A stretch of 64,000 nucleotides of DNA from contig NC_063161.1 in assembly GCF_023159225.1 (NCBI RefSeq), positions 73,126,767 through 73,190,766 on the forward strand. Direction: 5' to 3'. Source of the DNA: Perognathus longimembris pacificus (lineage: Eukaryota; Chordata; Mammalia; Rodentia; Heteromyidae). The notes below the pieces were generated by a model. The model saw only the letters and a list, made by a program, of their open reading frames with translations, was not told where the DNA came from and did no database searches. Shown one piece after another: positions 21,190 through 34,944 of this stretch. Numbering within the stretch: the stretch's first letter is position 1; each line of letters opens with the position of its first letter. The position numbers were made by a program, and so were the translations under genes.

Positions 21190-23773
21190 GCGTGAGCAGA
21201 GCTTGCTCAAGGCCTCACACTCTAACTTTGCTTTTTCACTCAAGGCTGGTGCTCTACCACTTGATCCACACCTCCACTCAGCTTTTTGCTGGTTCATTGG
21301 AAACAGGAGTCACATAGATTTTGCTGCCCAGGCTAGCTTCTGTGAGCTAAGGTTACAGGTGTGTCTCCAGCTGTCCATGTCATGTCAGTCATGCGCCCCT
21401 ACATCTTGGGAAAAGGCAAGCCTGGAACCTGGTTCAAGGCTAGCATTACATCACAGCTTTGTCAACCTAGTTAAAAAAGCTACCATTCTAAAACTGGGCA
21501 CAACAGGGCACGCTTGTAATCTAAGCCCTCAGGCGGCAGAGGCAGAAGAATGAATTCAAGGCCAGCTTGGGCCACTTAAAAAAAAATGCCCCCCAAACCA
21601 GACCCAAACCGGGCAACCAAACACCAAGGTTGTGGGAAGGCCTGTGGATGGGCACCAGATTGGGCTTTAGGGGCCACTGGGGAATTCTCTCCTGCAGGTC
21701 CTGTCACGTGACTAGGTCGAGACAAGGCCACAGTGTGGGGCTGGGCAGGGGTGTCCCTTGCTCACTGGAGAGGCTGAAACATCCACACACTAAAGGGAAC
21801 AAATGCGCTGTGCTTCCATCTCCCATTTCCCCTACAACATCGCGCCAGAGCGACTGTCGCAGGGGCTGTCACTGCTTCCTTACTGTTTCTGCAGTGCTGG
21901 GGCTGGAAACAGGGCCTTGTGCCTGCCAGGAGCACAGAGAGACCCCAGGTCCCGGATGATCTGAGTCTCCCTAGGAGCTCTCTATGTGGGGCTGTGTCAC
22001 CAAGGTTCCGAGCCAGGGGCCCCGAGTCCCTGTCTGGATGCTGGCCCCCTGCTCACCAAATCCCAGCGGCTGCCCTCCTATGCGCACCATCTTCCAGAGC
22101 TCTCCCGACGCGCTGGTGAACAGCAAGTTACTGGGGAACCTTGAGGGTGGTGGGGAGAGGACGCTCAGAGGAAGTGCGTGCACCGTGCCCCCTCCAGCAG
22201 CTCCACGGAAGCCCCAGGCCCAGGGGTGCTCACTCTGAGGCTGGCACCCCCGCATCTTGGGAAAGGGCAAACCTGGGACCCGCTTCAAAACCCTGCATGT
22301 GTGTACCCTGGGGGAAGGGAGAGGACGGGGAGGGGGCCCCAGGGGGAGTGGGGAGGACTCAGCCTGCTCACCTCTGTTGGGTCTGTGCATCCATCACCAG
22401 GGAGATGTAGCCCTCGATGAGGGAGAAGGAGAAGAAGCGGATGTGGCCGCAGTCCTCACTGGCCACCATGGGGTCCTTCACTCTGGAGACCAGGATGCTG
22501 GTAAGGGTGGGGTCCCACCCTGCTTTTGGAGAGCCAGGGCAGGGCACTGTCCCCCCTTCACTTTGCAGACTTTGCCAGATTTTGGAGGATGCCAGGGTAG
22601 GTTGTCCCCTTAGGTTCCCTCAGACCGGCTCCCAGCGAGGGCTGTCTCCCCACTCAGACCTGCTCCAGGGCCCGGCCGCAGCCCCTGGGGCCCCCCCTAC
22701 CCGTTGGAGTAGAACATGACGTCCATGAGAAGCGTGGCCACGGCGGGCAGTGTGTCAGGGTCCAGGCTGGTGACACAGAACCTGTTGCTGGGGCTGGACA
22801 GCGGGTGGATGACCGGCCTCTGAACTGTGGACACAGGGACGCACGCTCAGCCAGGGGGCAGGGGCTGGGGGCCCCTAGGCCCCTTGTGGTCTCCGGCCTC
22901 CGCTACTCACAGCGCCCCTCCTTCAGGACCCTGGACCTCTGCACATGCGGTGCCGATTGCCAATCCTGGGAACCGCTTGAGGTTTCTCCCACGTAAACCT
23001 CCAGCCCAGTCTCACCCATCTGAGGCTTGTTTGTAAACTGTGCTGGTACTGGGGCTTGAACTCGGGACCTCACGTGCTCACTTGGCTTTTCCACTCGAGG
23101 CTGGCGCTGTACCCCGGGAGCCACTCCATGGCCAACTCACCCATCTTGGGCTTTGCGAAGCCGTTGGCGATGCCGAGGTTCTCGGCTGCCACCGTCTCCC
23201 CGTTGACGACTCTCAGGATGGTGAACTCGGAGGACAGGGTGTGCGTGACGAAGGGCAGGTCGCGCTCGCGCACCTGGGCAGGAGGCAGAGCCTGAGCGTC
23301 GCTGGCAGCCCCAGGCCCAGGCACATGGGCGAGGGGCCGGGGCCACGCTCACCAGGATGAAGTCCGTTTGGTAGGTGGACAGCATGAAGACGGAGATGTT
23401 CTGGTCGGCCAGGGGCGCGATGACTGACTTGGCGATCTTGGTCACACCGATGGGCTGCGAGCTGGAGAAGCCGCCACCGCCTGACACCACATTCAAGGCC
23501 AGCCAGGTGGCGTCGGCCACGCTCAGGTGCTCCGAAGAGGGCAGCTCTGTGGAGGGCGGGCGGCAGCTGAAGATGTGACCCTGTAGCTCTGTCCCTGCCC
23601 CTGGCCAGCCCTGTAGGACCTGCCAGCCGCTGCCCTTCCTGGGTGGCCCATGATGAGCCAGATATGCTAGGACAGGGAGCATGTGGCCAAGGGGTTTGTG
23701 CCTCAGTGTCCCCAGATGCAAAGCAGAGCCAGCAATGCAGTTGTGCCTCCTCCACCCCTGTGGGACCTGTGGG

Positions 23774-23831
<58 letters not shown>

Positions 23832-24643
23832 ATTGCCACTCCTCCTCTCACTCACAACTGCACCTGGGTTTTCAAACCAGGCACCTCAGGATTTTGGTGG
23901 AGAGGCAGGGGGGCCCAGCGGGGCCCTGGGACTTCTCCCCTGCCTTGGCAGACCCCGAGGCCCTGGGCCTGAGCCCTCCAATGCCTGGGGCTGCAGAAAC
24001 CCCCAGAAGCTCAGGGTGCAGAAGCCCACATGCACAGAGCCTCTGTGGGACAAACCACTGCAGGGGCCCAGGGTGGGGCAGGGGACAAGGTCCATGGGGT
24101 GCACTGATGCACCCCACTAGGAGGCAGGGATAGCTCTTCCATACACCCTCAGACCAGATGCCCAGGGATTTCCCCAAGCCACTGAGACAGGCCAGGATCC
24201 CAAAGCCTGTGGCTTGAGGCGGGCAGGGAAGGGGGCTGGGCCAGCTTCAGGCAGGAAAGCTGGGGAGGAGAGAGCAAGGCTTCCACCTGCGGCTCTGGTT
24301 GCCGTGGTGACTGCAGCTGAGTGAGTCCATTGGCCGTGCTGGCCCAGAAGGGTCTGTGGTCAGCCAGTGAGTGTAGTGGGAGGTGGGAGAGAGGTGCAGG
24401 GACAGGGCTAGGATGGGAGTCAGAGTAATTCCCCAGTGCACCCACAGGATCCCAGACTCACCCTCTCTCTCCAGCTCTAAAAGGCCTCTATCTGGCCATG
24501 CAGGGCGCTTCATCCAGGCAGCACAAGATCCCCTCTGTCCCTCAGAGGGAGACAGGTACAGGAGCCCCCGGCGGGCAGGGGTCTGGGAACACTCTGCTCC
24601 TTGGGTGGCCCCTCTCTTCCTAGCACCCCCTCTCTTCCTAGCA

Positions 24644-24676
<33 letters not shown>

Positions 24677-26315
24677 TGTCTGTCTGTCTGTCTGTCTGTC
24701 GACAATCTCCTTATGCAACCACCATTTATATTTGGACCTGAAATCATTTCCGCCTTGGCCTCCGAGCTGGGATTACAGGTGTGAGCCACCACACCCAGCT
24801 TGTCCTCCTTTCGTGTATTTAGGTTCTAAGCGTCACTGGCAAGTGAGTGCTGAGGCCTGTGGTGCGCTGAGCCCGTGGGCGCCTGTGGGATAGCTGCTTT
24901 GCTTTAGACAGGCCACAGGACTGGGGACAAAGGCACTTCCAAGCCAGCCCGGCCCCCCTCCAGTGAGGCGGAGTCTCATCCTCTCCTGATACCTCCCCAC
25001 TCCTGGATGCCCTGGCTGCTCCCTCCTTCTCCCAGTGCTTGCCCGTGGGCACACCTCTCATGAGAAGCCCCCCAGATTTCTCCTGCCAAGCAGGGCTGTG
25101 TGCCTCTGCCTGCTCAGACTGTGGCTCTGGCCTGCATTTCTGTCTGCGAATACTTTAAGACTCTCAGAGACACAGCCTGGGTCCTTGCACCTCCTTGCTC
25201 AGGGTCAGTCCTGGGGAAGCATCGAGAAATGCCAACTCTGAAGCCATAAGGCCCAGGGCAAGCTGGGCAATATATCTACGTCTCAGTATCTTATGCATAA
25301 AGTAAGGATAAAAAGAGTGATTCCTGGCTCCTGGCTGGGTCTACCTACAGGAGAGGTAGAGATACAGAGGATTATGGTTCAAGGCCAAGCAGGGAAAAAA
25401 GTGAACAAGATCCCACCTCAAGCAATGCACCTGGTATGGTGACACCCATCTGTGGCCTCAGCTCTGTGGAAGGCCTCACTGCCCAGCGCTTGCTGTTTCT
25501 GGCATTTTCTGCCCACCTGCCTTACAGGCCTGCAGAACCAGCCCCAGCCCCTGCAGCTTCTGGGTCCTCCTGCCCGGTGCTGCCCGGGAAGCCAAGTCAG
25601 CCATCAGCGCTGGGGAAGGGCTCACACATGCCCACGGCAATGAGAGAAATGTTTCCAAGGAACAACTGGGGTTTGAACTCAGGGCCTTGTACTTGCTAGA
25701 CAGGTATTTACACCAAGAGACACAGTGCCAGTCCTTTTTTCTTTCTTTTTTTTTCCCCAGAGGTTTTGTACCTTTGCCTAGGGTTGGCCTTGGGCTGTGA
25801 GCCTCCTACCTCTGCCTCTTGAGTAGCTGGGATGACAGGTGTGTGCCCCTAGGCCCTGCTGGACTGAGGACACCCTGGGCCCCTTTCGTTCCCAGTGGCT
25901 GGGGTGTGTATGCTGTGTCTCCCAGGGTGGTTTAGACACAAGAAAGAGTGAGCAGGAGACAGGGAGTGAGGGACAGACCTCTCCTCCTGAATGACTGACC
26001 AGGATGTGGGGCTGGGTGTAGGGGATGACACACATAGGAAGGCTGTGAGTTCAAGGCCAGACTAGTCAAAGTGAGTGAGACCTACCACCCAAAATACAAA
26101 CCCAAAGACTAGGAGGAGAGCTTGCCTAGCAAGTCTGAGGTGCTGGGGTCCATACCCCAGGAGCCCCTGTCCCACAGTAAAGGAGAAAATAAATCAGTGG
26201 CATTGGCCCTGTGCGAGGGGCAGTGCTTACCTAGGAAGCCTTCCTCATCCACGATGATGGTATAGTCCTCGGGTGTCTCTGTCAGACTGAAGAACTTGCA
26301 CCTGGGCAGGCAGGC

Positions 26316-26392
<77 letters not shown>

Positions 26393-29300
26393 GGATGCCT
26401 GGTCAGTCCTAGCAGTCCCTGGTGGCAACCGTCCAGCCATTGCCAGTGGAACATGATTCAGTTTATCCAAACCTGTCTGGGCACCCATGTTCCCTTGTTT
26501 TTGACAGAGGAGATTGTGGGAGGCCTATAGATTCTGATTGTGCCCTCTATGCCTGCAGAGATTGAGCCAGACAGACCTGAAGCCTTAGAGTTGTTGCTCC
26601 ACCTTCCCTGGGCGAGGAAGCAGCTTGGGTAGAAGGCAAATTGACTGCCCTTCCTTTCCTCTCCTGCCCCGTCCCTCCCTCCTTCCCTTCTTTTTATGCC
26701 ATGCTGGGGCCTGAACTCAGGGCCTGGGCACTGCTCCTGAGATTTTTTTTTTTTTTTTTTTTTTTTTTGGCCAGTCCTGGGCCTTGGACTCAGGGCCTGA
26801 GCACTGTCCCTGGTTTCTTCCCACTCAAGGCTAGCACTCTGCCACTTGAGCCACAGCGCCGCTTCTGGCCATTTTCTGTATATGTGGTGCTGGGGAATCG
26901 AACCTAGGGCCTCGTGTATCCGAGGCAGGCACTCTTGCCGCTAGGCTATATCCCCAGCCCTCCTGAGATTTTTTGATCAAGGCTGGTGCTCTACCACTTG
27001 TGCCACAATGCCACTTCTGGCTTTTTCTGTGTATGTGGTACTGAGGAATTGAACCCAGGGCTTCATGTATGCCTAGCAAGCACTCTACCACTAAGCCACA
27101 TTCCCAGCTCCTGGCTATTTTCCAAATGGCCTCTCTGCCCCTGCCTGTCACCTAGCTGGTTTGTGACTCTTGCCTAGAGAGATGGAATTGCTCCTAGTGC
27201 AATGGCGAGTTCCCCATTAAGTGGAGATTGTGGGTCCGGCCTGGCTCCTTTCGGGGAGCCCCTGCATGGCCTCTTGAGAGGCCTTCTGGAGTCTCCACCT
27301 GTGGGCCAGCAGTGGCCAGGTGCACGCGGGGCTGGGCAGGGCTGCCCTGGAATCTCCACGCCCCAGGCTGGCGAGGAGACACTGTGCTGTGTGGGATCCT
27401 GTGACCCAGGGGCTGTGGGGATGCCACAGAATGAGACTAAACCAGCACGCCTGCCACTCACAAACACCCACAGATGGGAGTCATGCCGCAGCGGACATGG
27501 GTGGTGGAAGTGAGCCGCCCGGCCTATGCCCAGGGCCTGTCACCTGCAGGGTGTCCATCAGGCCCAGCGCCCGGGCAGGGGACAGCAGGTAGACCTGCCA
27601 CTTGCTCTGGTCACCAGAGTCACAGCAGGCTGAGCCCTTCCCCCCAGCCACCCAAGTCTGCCCCCACTTTTTGGTGTCACTGGGACTTGAACTCAGTGCC
27701 CCTGCACCTGGCAGGCAGGGTGCTCTGAGACCGAGTCCTGTCCCTGACCTCCCCTCCATTCCTTTTGAGTCGGAGCCTCGCAGTGGAGCTCAGGCTGGAT
27801 CTGAACTCATGACCCTCGGGCCTCAGCTGTCCGAGCACAGGAATTACAGATGTGCACCACCATGCCTGGCTGCACAGACAGACAAGTCTTTTTTTTTTTT
27901 TGCCAGTCCAGAGGCTTGGACTCAAGGCCTGAGCACTGTCCCTGGCTTCTCTTTGCTCAAGGCTAGCACTCTACCACTTGAGCCACAGCACCACTTCTGG
28001 CCGTTTTCCGTATATGTAGTGCTGGGGAATTGAACCCAGGGCTTCATGAATACGAGGCAAGCACTCTTGCCACTAGGCCATATTCCCAGGCCCGACAGAC
28101 AAGTCTTTACCCAAGCCGGTCCCCTGGGCCAGAGTTAATGGAGATGTGAATGAAGCTTCTGAAAAGAATGGAGGTGGGTCTGGGTTGGGGCCCCCACTCT
28201 GGCATCTGACATTTACACAACCACTGAGCTTGCTCCCCACCCCACCCCCAAGGGGCTGGAGCTACCCTGGGGGAAGCAGGCAGCCCCATAATCTCAGCAG
28301 ATACCAAGCACCTTCCTCAGCCAGCCCTGGGCAGCACGTGGACCATCTGGGCCCTCGAGTTACCTTGGCCCATCTTGTTCCCAGGATGGGGAGGTGAGGG
28401 GGAAGCGCTGTTGTCCCTGAGCTGTTGTCCCGCCCCTCATTCCCCCTGCACCCCTGGCGTCAGTGGTCAGGACCCCTCTAGCCCCTCATTGGCAGGCGGC
28501 CTGTGGTGACCTCAGCTCTGACCTCTGGCTCCCGAGGCCCAGCTCCTGTCAGCTTAGCCTCTGTAGCTGGACAGGGCCCCTTCCAAATGCCCTGGCCATT
28601 GCTCCTGGATGTTCAGCAAGTGGCCTGCCTCACCCCTGCTTCCTCCCCTCCCTGCTCAAGTGTCCCCGGCTTAAAAAAGGTCTTTGCTCATTCCTGTCTC
28701 CTCGGGCCACCACTGTGGGCTCCCTGCCACCTGGCCAGCCCTTGAATCCTCTGCCTGGCTCAGCAGGCCAACAGCTTCACCAGCCACACCTTGGCCCGGC
28801 CTTTGCTACACAGCCTTTGCTCCCCCCCCCCCCCCCCCGCCCCCAGCAGGGACAGCTCTGATTGGTTCTTCCTTGCTGGGGGCGGTTCCAGGGGCTCCCC
28901 AGTGTCCTCTAGCCTCATGTGGCCCAGACTTGCCTTCTTTGCCCTGCCCACTCTAGATTTTTAATTGTCCCTCCCTCCTTCTCCTCCCCCTCTTACCTTC
29001 CTTTACCCCTTCCCCGCTCTGTTCCTCTGTCCTCCCACCTCTTTTTTTGTACCAGACCTGGGGCTTGAACTCCGGCCTTTTTTTGCTCAAGGTTGGCGCT
29101 CTACCAGTTGAGCCACAGTATCACTTCTGGTTTTCTCTTGGTTAACTGAAGAGTCTCACAGACTTTCCTGCCTGAACTGGATCCTAAGATCTCAGCCTCC
29201 TGAGCAGCTAGGATTACAAGCGTGAGCCACCAGTACTGGCTCTTATTATTTTTCTCTTTCTGTAGAGTTGGGGGTTGGACCCAGAAACTCCAAAGGTGGC

Positions 29301-32300
29301 TATTAGGGGGTTCCAATTGAACAGAGGCTGCGCCCTGAGGTGCTGACCTGGTCAGCTGTGCAGTCCAGCCAAGATGAAGCTCAAGCTGCCCCAGTGGAGC
29401 TGAGGAGCTGATTCCCCTTAGAACACTGAAAGCAGCCACCGTGAAACCTGATCTGTTTGTTCTTAGCTTCCCAGGCCAGTGTGGCCAGGCTCTGCCCAGG
29501 CCTGTCCCTGAGCCCCTGGGTGCCCTGCAGAACCACAGCCACGCCCTCACCCTAGGGGACAGCCAGCAGAAGTGGCAGAGTGGGCTGGGGGAGGCATGCT
29601 CCAGGGTCTGTTCCCAGGGCCCCTGCTGTAGCACCCAGACGGGGCCAGGCACGGGGGAAGGGATGAGCAGCCAGCCTGGAGGGAGAGGGGTGCGCAGGGA
29701 CAGAGCCCTGGCAGAGCAGGTGCGGGCTCCACCCCCACCATACACTTCTAGGAATGAGGCCACGCCTTTGTGAGGTCAAGTCCCATCCTGGGACAGCTGA
29801 CTTCTAGAAGCTTCCTGTACACTGACTCCTGCTTTTGGTGGGACTAGCTTGAAGCCTCAGGGCTTCGCATTTGTGAGGCACGGTCTCTACCCCTTGAGCT
29901 GGGATCTCAGCTTGAGTTATTTCTCAGATAGGGTCTCAGACTCTGTGCCTGGGGCTGGATCCTGCACACCGCTTCGGTCTCTGCCTGGTGCACGGCTGAG
30001 ATCACAGGTGTACACAGCCACCCCCAGCTTGCTGCTTGTGATGGCAGTCTTGCCCCCTTATGCCTGAGCTGGCCTCAAAGCTCACTCCTCCTGACCTTCG
30101 CTTCCCAGCAGCTGGGACCACAGGCATGAGCCTGGCCGGGGTGGGCATCTTTACACAGAAACCTAGGCTAAGCAGGGAAAAGCTGCCCAAGGTCACGGTG
30201 ACCTTGGACCCTGCACAGGCCAGAACCAGAGGTCAGGCCACCCTTCTCCTGTGTGTGGCAACCACTGAGAAGAGCCACAGTTCTCACCTCCACAGAAGTA
30301 CCCAGGCTACATCTCAGCCTGTAGCATGGAGCAAAGGTCCAGGGTGCATCCCATGTGGAGTGCAGATCCTGGTGTGGCCATGGACTGGCTGTGTGACCTT
30401 GGGGAATTAGCTTCTCTGAGGCCCTCAGTTTAGTTATGAGTGAAGCAGGGCTGGCTTGGCACCGTGGAGGAGAGAGCTACTCAACCCCATGGTGGCCAGG
30501 AAGCAGAAACAGGAAGGACACACCCCTGTGACCCACTTCCTCCCAGCAGTTCCAGCCCCCAGGAACCAGTCTGTTGAAAGGCTGGGAGCTTTCCGAGGAA
30601 CATCCCAGATTTCAAACCCAAATAGTTCCATATCCAGACTCGACCAACAGTGAATCAAAAACCTCCAAGTAAAAAGTGACCACCCTGAGCCAGCAAAGAC
30701 TTGTTTTCTATTTGTAGCAACTACTGATCTGGTGTTTACTTTGTATCAGGTATTAGTAATCACCTAGGGTGACTTAAAGTTTAGAGCAGGGCCCAGTGGG
30801 TGACTCAAGCCTGTGATCTTACCTACCCAGGAGGCAGAGATGGGGGAAGGGGTAACACAAGGAGGTCAGCCTGGGCACAAAGGTGCACAAGACTCCTTTT
30901 CAACCAGTGGCCGAGCGTGGTGGCATACACTTGTCATTCCAGAGGCACACAGAAGCATCTGGAGAGGATTACAATCCTGGCAGGTCAGTGCTGGGAATAT
31001 GGCCTAGTGGCAAGAGTGCTTGCCTCATATACATGAAGCCCTAGATTCGATTCCCCAGCACCACATATATAGAAAAAGCCAGAAGTGGTGCTGTGGCTCA
31101 AGTGGTAGAGTGCTAGCCTTGAGCAAAAAGGAGGCCAGGGACAGTGCTCAGGCCCTAAGTTCAATGTACAGGACTGGCAAAAACAAAAAGCAAAAAACAA
31201 AAAAATAAAAAGTCCCGGCAGGTCTCAGCATAAAGTGAAACCCTATCTCAAAAACAAATGCAAAAAGAGGCTAGAGGTGTGTCTCAAGTAGTAGAAGCCA
31301 GCAGAGACAGTTTCTGCGGCAGGTGAACGGTGGGGAGCTTCAGGGGCCTGCTGTCACCACCCCCCACCACAGGTGTGGCTAGCCTCCCATGGCTCTTCTA
31401 GCAGATGGCTCACCTGTGTCCACCACCCAGCCTCCATCACCTCAACAGGAGGGACAAGGCCAGTACTAATGTGAGAGAGGAATGGAGGGTCCCCAGAAGC
31501 AGGGTGTGTGTGTGGCATGGCATGTGGGGACCCACTGGTCATCTAGGGACCAAACACCTGAGTCATGGCTAGTGTGGCTGGACAAGCAGATCTAAAATGT
31601 TTATTTTAGCTTATAATCCCAGCTATGTGAGAGCCTGAAGTAGGAGGACCTGGTCCCAGGCTGGGCCCCTGTGGTTCACACCTGCAATCCCTGCCACTCA
31701 GGAGGTTGAAATCTGGAGGACTGGAGCTTGAAGCCAGCTGGGCTTCCAAAGTAGTTTGAAAAGTCTGTGAGACTCCATCTCCAATTAACCAGTAAAACGT
31801 TCAGACCAGAGGCACGGCTCAAGTGGCAGAGCCCCAGCTGTGAACGGCTCAATGGGAGTGCAGGGCCCTGAGTTCAAGCTCTGGTTCTGGCATGGGGGTG
31901 CGGGGATTATGATCCTATCTCCCCCACTCCAAAAAAAAGTCCTACTGGGCTGGGAGTGTGGCTTCAAGTGCCCAAGTACCAGCTAGCAAGCATGGAGTTC
32001 AAACCCCAATACTTACAAAGCACCAGCTAGCAAGCATGAAGTGGAGTTCAAACCCCAATACTTACACATAAAAAAGGCTCATTTTGGGCTGGGAATATGG
32101 CCTAGTGATAGAGTACTTACCTCATATACATGAAGCCCTGGGTTCGATTCCTCAGCACCACATACACAGAAAAAGCTGGAAGTGGAGCTGTGGCTCAAGT
32201 GGTAGAGTGCTAGCCTTGAGCAAAAAGAAGCCAGGGACAGTGCTCAGGCCCTGAGTTCAGCCCCAGGACTGGCAAAAAAAGGCTCATTTTACTTGATTTT

Positions 32301-34892
32301 TAAATCCTAGGCTGGTGTTTTACTGTGGAGCCAGGCCTCCAGCTCTTTTTTGCACTGGTTATTTCTGACATGCAGGGTCTTGCTTCCTGCCTGGGCATTT
32401 ACTGGACCTTGATCCACCTATTTTAGACATCCCATCATCACTGAGATTGAAGGCACAAGCTACTGCGTCTAGCTTCCGTTTGGAGATGAAGCCTCAATTT
32501 CTCCTCCTAGGTGGGCTTGGAACCATGCAGTTTAGGATGAAAGGTGCATACCCCATGTCTAGCAACAAGATGGGGTCTACTGAACTCTACTATTTGGTCT
32601 GGTCTCAAACTCTAGATCTCAACTTCTCAACTTCTCAACAGGATGATAGGTACCAGGCCTGGCTTCCTTGGTGAGGTTGTAAATTATGGTGAGGTCCATA
32701 GAACATTTTAACAATTTTAACTACTCCCCCTTTTGTTTTTATGGGAACAGTTCTGTGGCATAAAGGACATTTACCTTGTTGAACAATGGCCACCACTATC
32801 CACCCTGGGACTCTTCATTTCACACGACTGAAGCTACACCCACCGAACAGCTCTGTGCCTGTCTCCAGGCTGCCCCTGCCAACCACACTCTTCTGTCTTT
32901 AGGGATACGATAGTGCTAATGACTGCATTTAAACAGTGTCACAGACACAGTCCTTTTGCAAGACTGGTTTTCTGCTCATTTTTGTTGTCACAACTTTGTC
33001 CTGGGCTATGGCAAGTCCCAGCATGCTATCCTTATTTTTTTTTTTAAAGCTGAGTAGTATTTCATCAGGTGTATATAATACTTGTTTATCCATCCATCCA
33101 CCCACCCACCCAATCATCCATCTTTCAACTCACCCACACACCCATCCTTCCTTACATCCAGCCATCTATCCATCCATCCTTGTATCTATCCATCATCCAT
33201 CTTTCCATGAACCCACCCACCCATCCATTATCCATCTTTCCACCCACCCACCCACCCATCCATTCATCCTTCCTTCTTTCCAGTTATCCTTTCATCCATC
33301 CATCCTTCTACGCACATATCCATCTATTCTTCTTTCCCTCCTTCCCTCCACCTATGGACATTTGTGGCCTCCTCCACATCCTGGCTGTGATGAGCTAAGG
33401 GGGTGCAGATAGTACTCTGGGACCCTGCTTTGATTCTTTGAGACCCCCTCCCCCAGAAATGGAGGGAAATGATGGATCGATCACATGATAAATCGACTTT
33501 TAATTTCTTGAGTGTTTACCATTCTCTTTTCTATAGGGCACTAAGGTTCAATCTGTGCACTTCTTTGCCACCACTTTTTTTTTTTTTTTTTGGCCAGTCC
33601 TGGGGCTTGGACTCAGGGCCTGAGCACTGTCCCTGGTTTCTTCCCACTCAAGGCTAGCACTCTGCCACTTGAGCCACAGCACCGCTTCTGGCCGTTTCCT
33701 GTATATGTGGTGCTGGGGAATCGAACCTAGGGCCTCGTGTATCCGAGGCAGGCACTCTTGCCACTAGGCTATATCCCCAGCCCTGCCACCACTTTTTTGG
33801 GGGGTTGGTGGTAGCTGTCCTGATGGGTTTAGTGAGTGTCCCCATCTTTGTGTGGGGCTCCTGGTCCCCACTGGCTTGGTCTCACTGCAGGACAGATGAC
33901 TGTCTCTCCCCCACCACTGCTGCTTCCTCCATTTCCTGTTTTAGTGACTTTGGGCACTTAGCAGCAATCTGAAATATTTTTCTTATTTATTTTCAGTCTT
34001 GGGCAATCAAGCCCCGCAAACTCCGTAAACTCTGGCTTGTTCCCTGGATGTTCTCCAGATGCGGGGCCAGCCATGGCAGGGGCTCTGGAAATGACAGATT
34101 CAAGGACAAAAGGCCCAGAGCAGGATTTCAGCCTCGGTGGGCCTGGACCTGAGAGCAGGCAGCATTGGAGCTTCCAGATGTCAACCAGCCGGTCCCAGCA
34201 TGTGCCAGGTGCTGGATTACAGGCATGGACCACCACACCCGGTCTCGTGACTTAATTCTTTTTTTTTTTTTGCCAGTCCTGGGCCCTGGACTCAGGGCCT
34301 GAGCACTGTCCCTGGCTTCTTTTTGCTCAAGGCTAGCACTCTGCCACTTGAGTCACAGCGCCACTTCTGGCCATTTTCTATATATGTGGTGCTGGGGAAT
34401 CGAACCCAGGGCTTCAAGTATACGAGGCAAGCGCTCTTGCCACTAGGCCATATCCCCAGCCCCTCGTGACTTAATTCTTACATTAAAAAAAGCCGTAACA
34501 AGAAGCTGGGCACTGGTGGCTCACACCTGTAATCCTAGCTACTGAGAAGGCTGAGATATGAAGATCAGAGTTGGAAGTGGTGCTGTGGGTCAAGTAGTAG
34601 AGCGCCATCCTTGAGCCAAAGAGCTGAGGGACTGCACCCAGCCCCAGAGTTCAAGCCCCACCACCGACAAAAAAAAAAAGAAAAAAGAAAAAGATCAGAG
34701 TTCAAAACCAGCCTGCGCAGGAAAGTCTTTTGGGACTCTTATTTTCAATTAAGTGCACGTGTGCATGCACCTGTGTGTGCACACACACAAGCTGGAAATG
34801 GAGCTGTGGCTCAAGTGGTAGAGCACCAGAGAAAAAGTCCAAGGGCAGCTCTCAGGCCCTGAGTTCAAGCCCCAGGACTTGCAGATGCATGT

Positions 34893-34944
<52 letters not shown>

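Noticed and set aside
33069..33398. Histidine/isoleucine/proline-rich repeat proteins
   Set aside because: Products of CATC microsatellite arrays here, at 54966-55452 and at 60697-61284.
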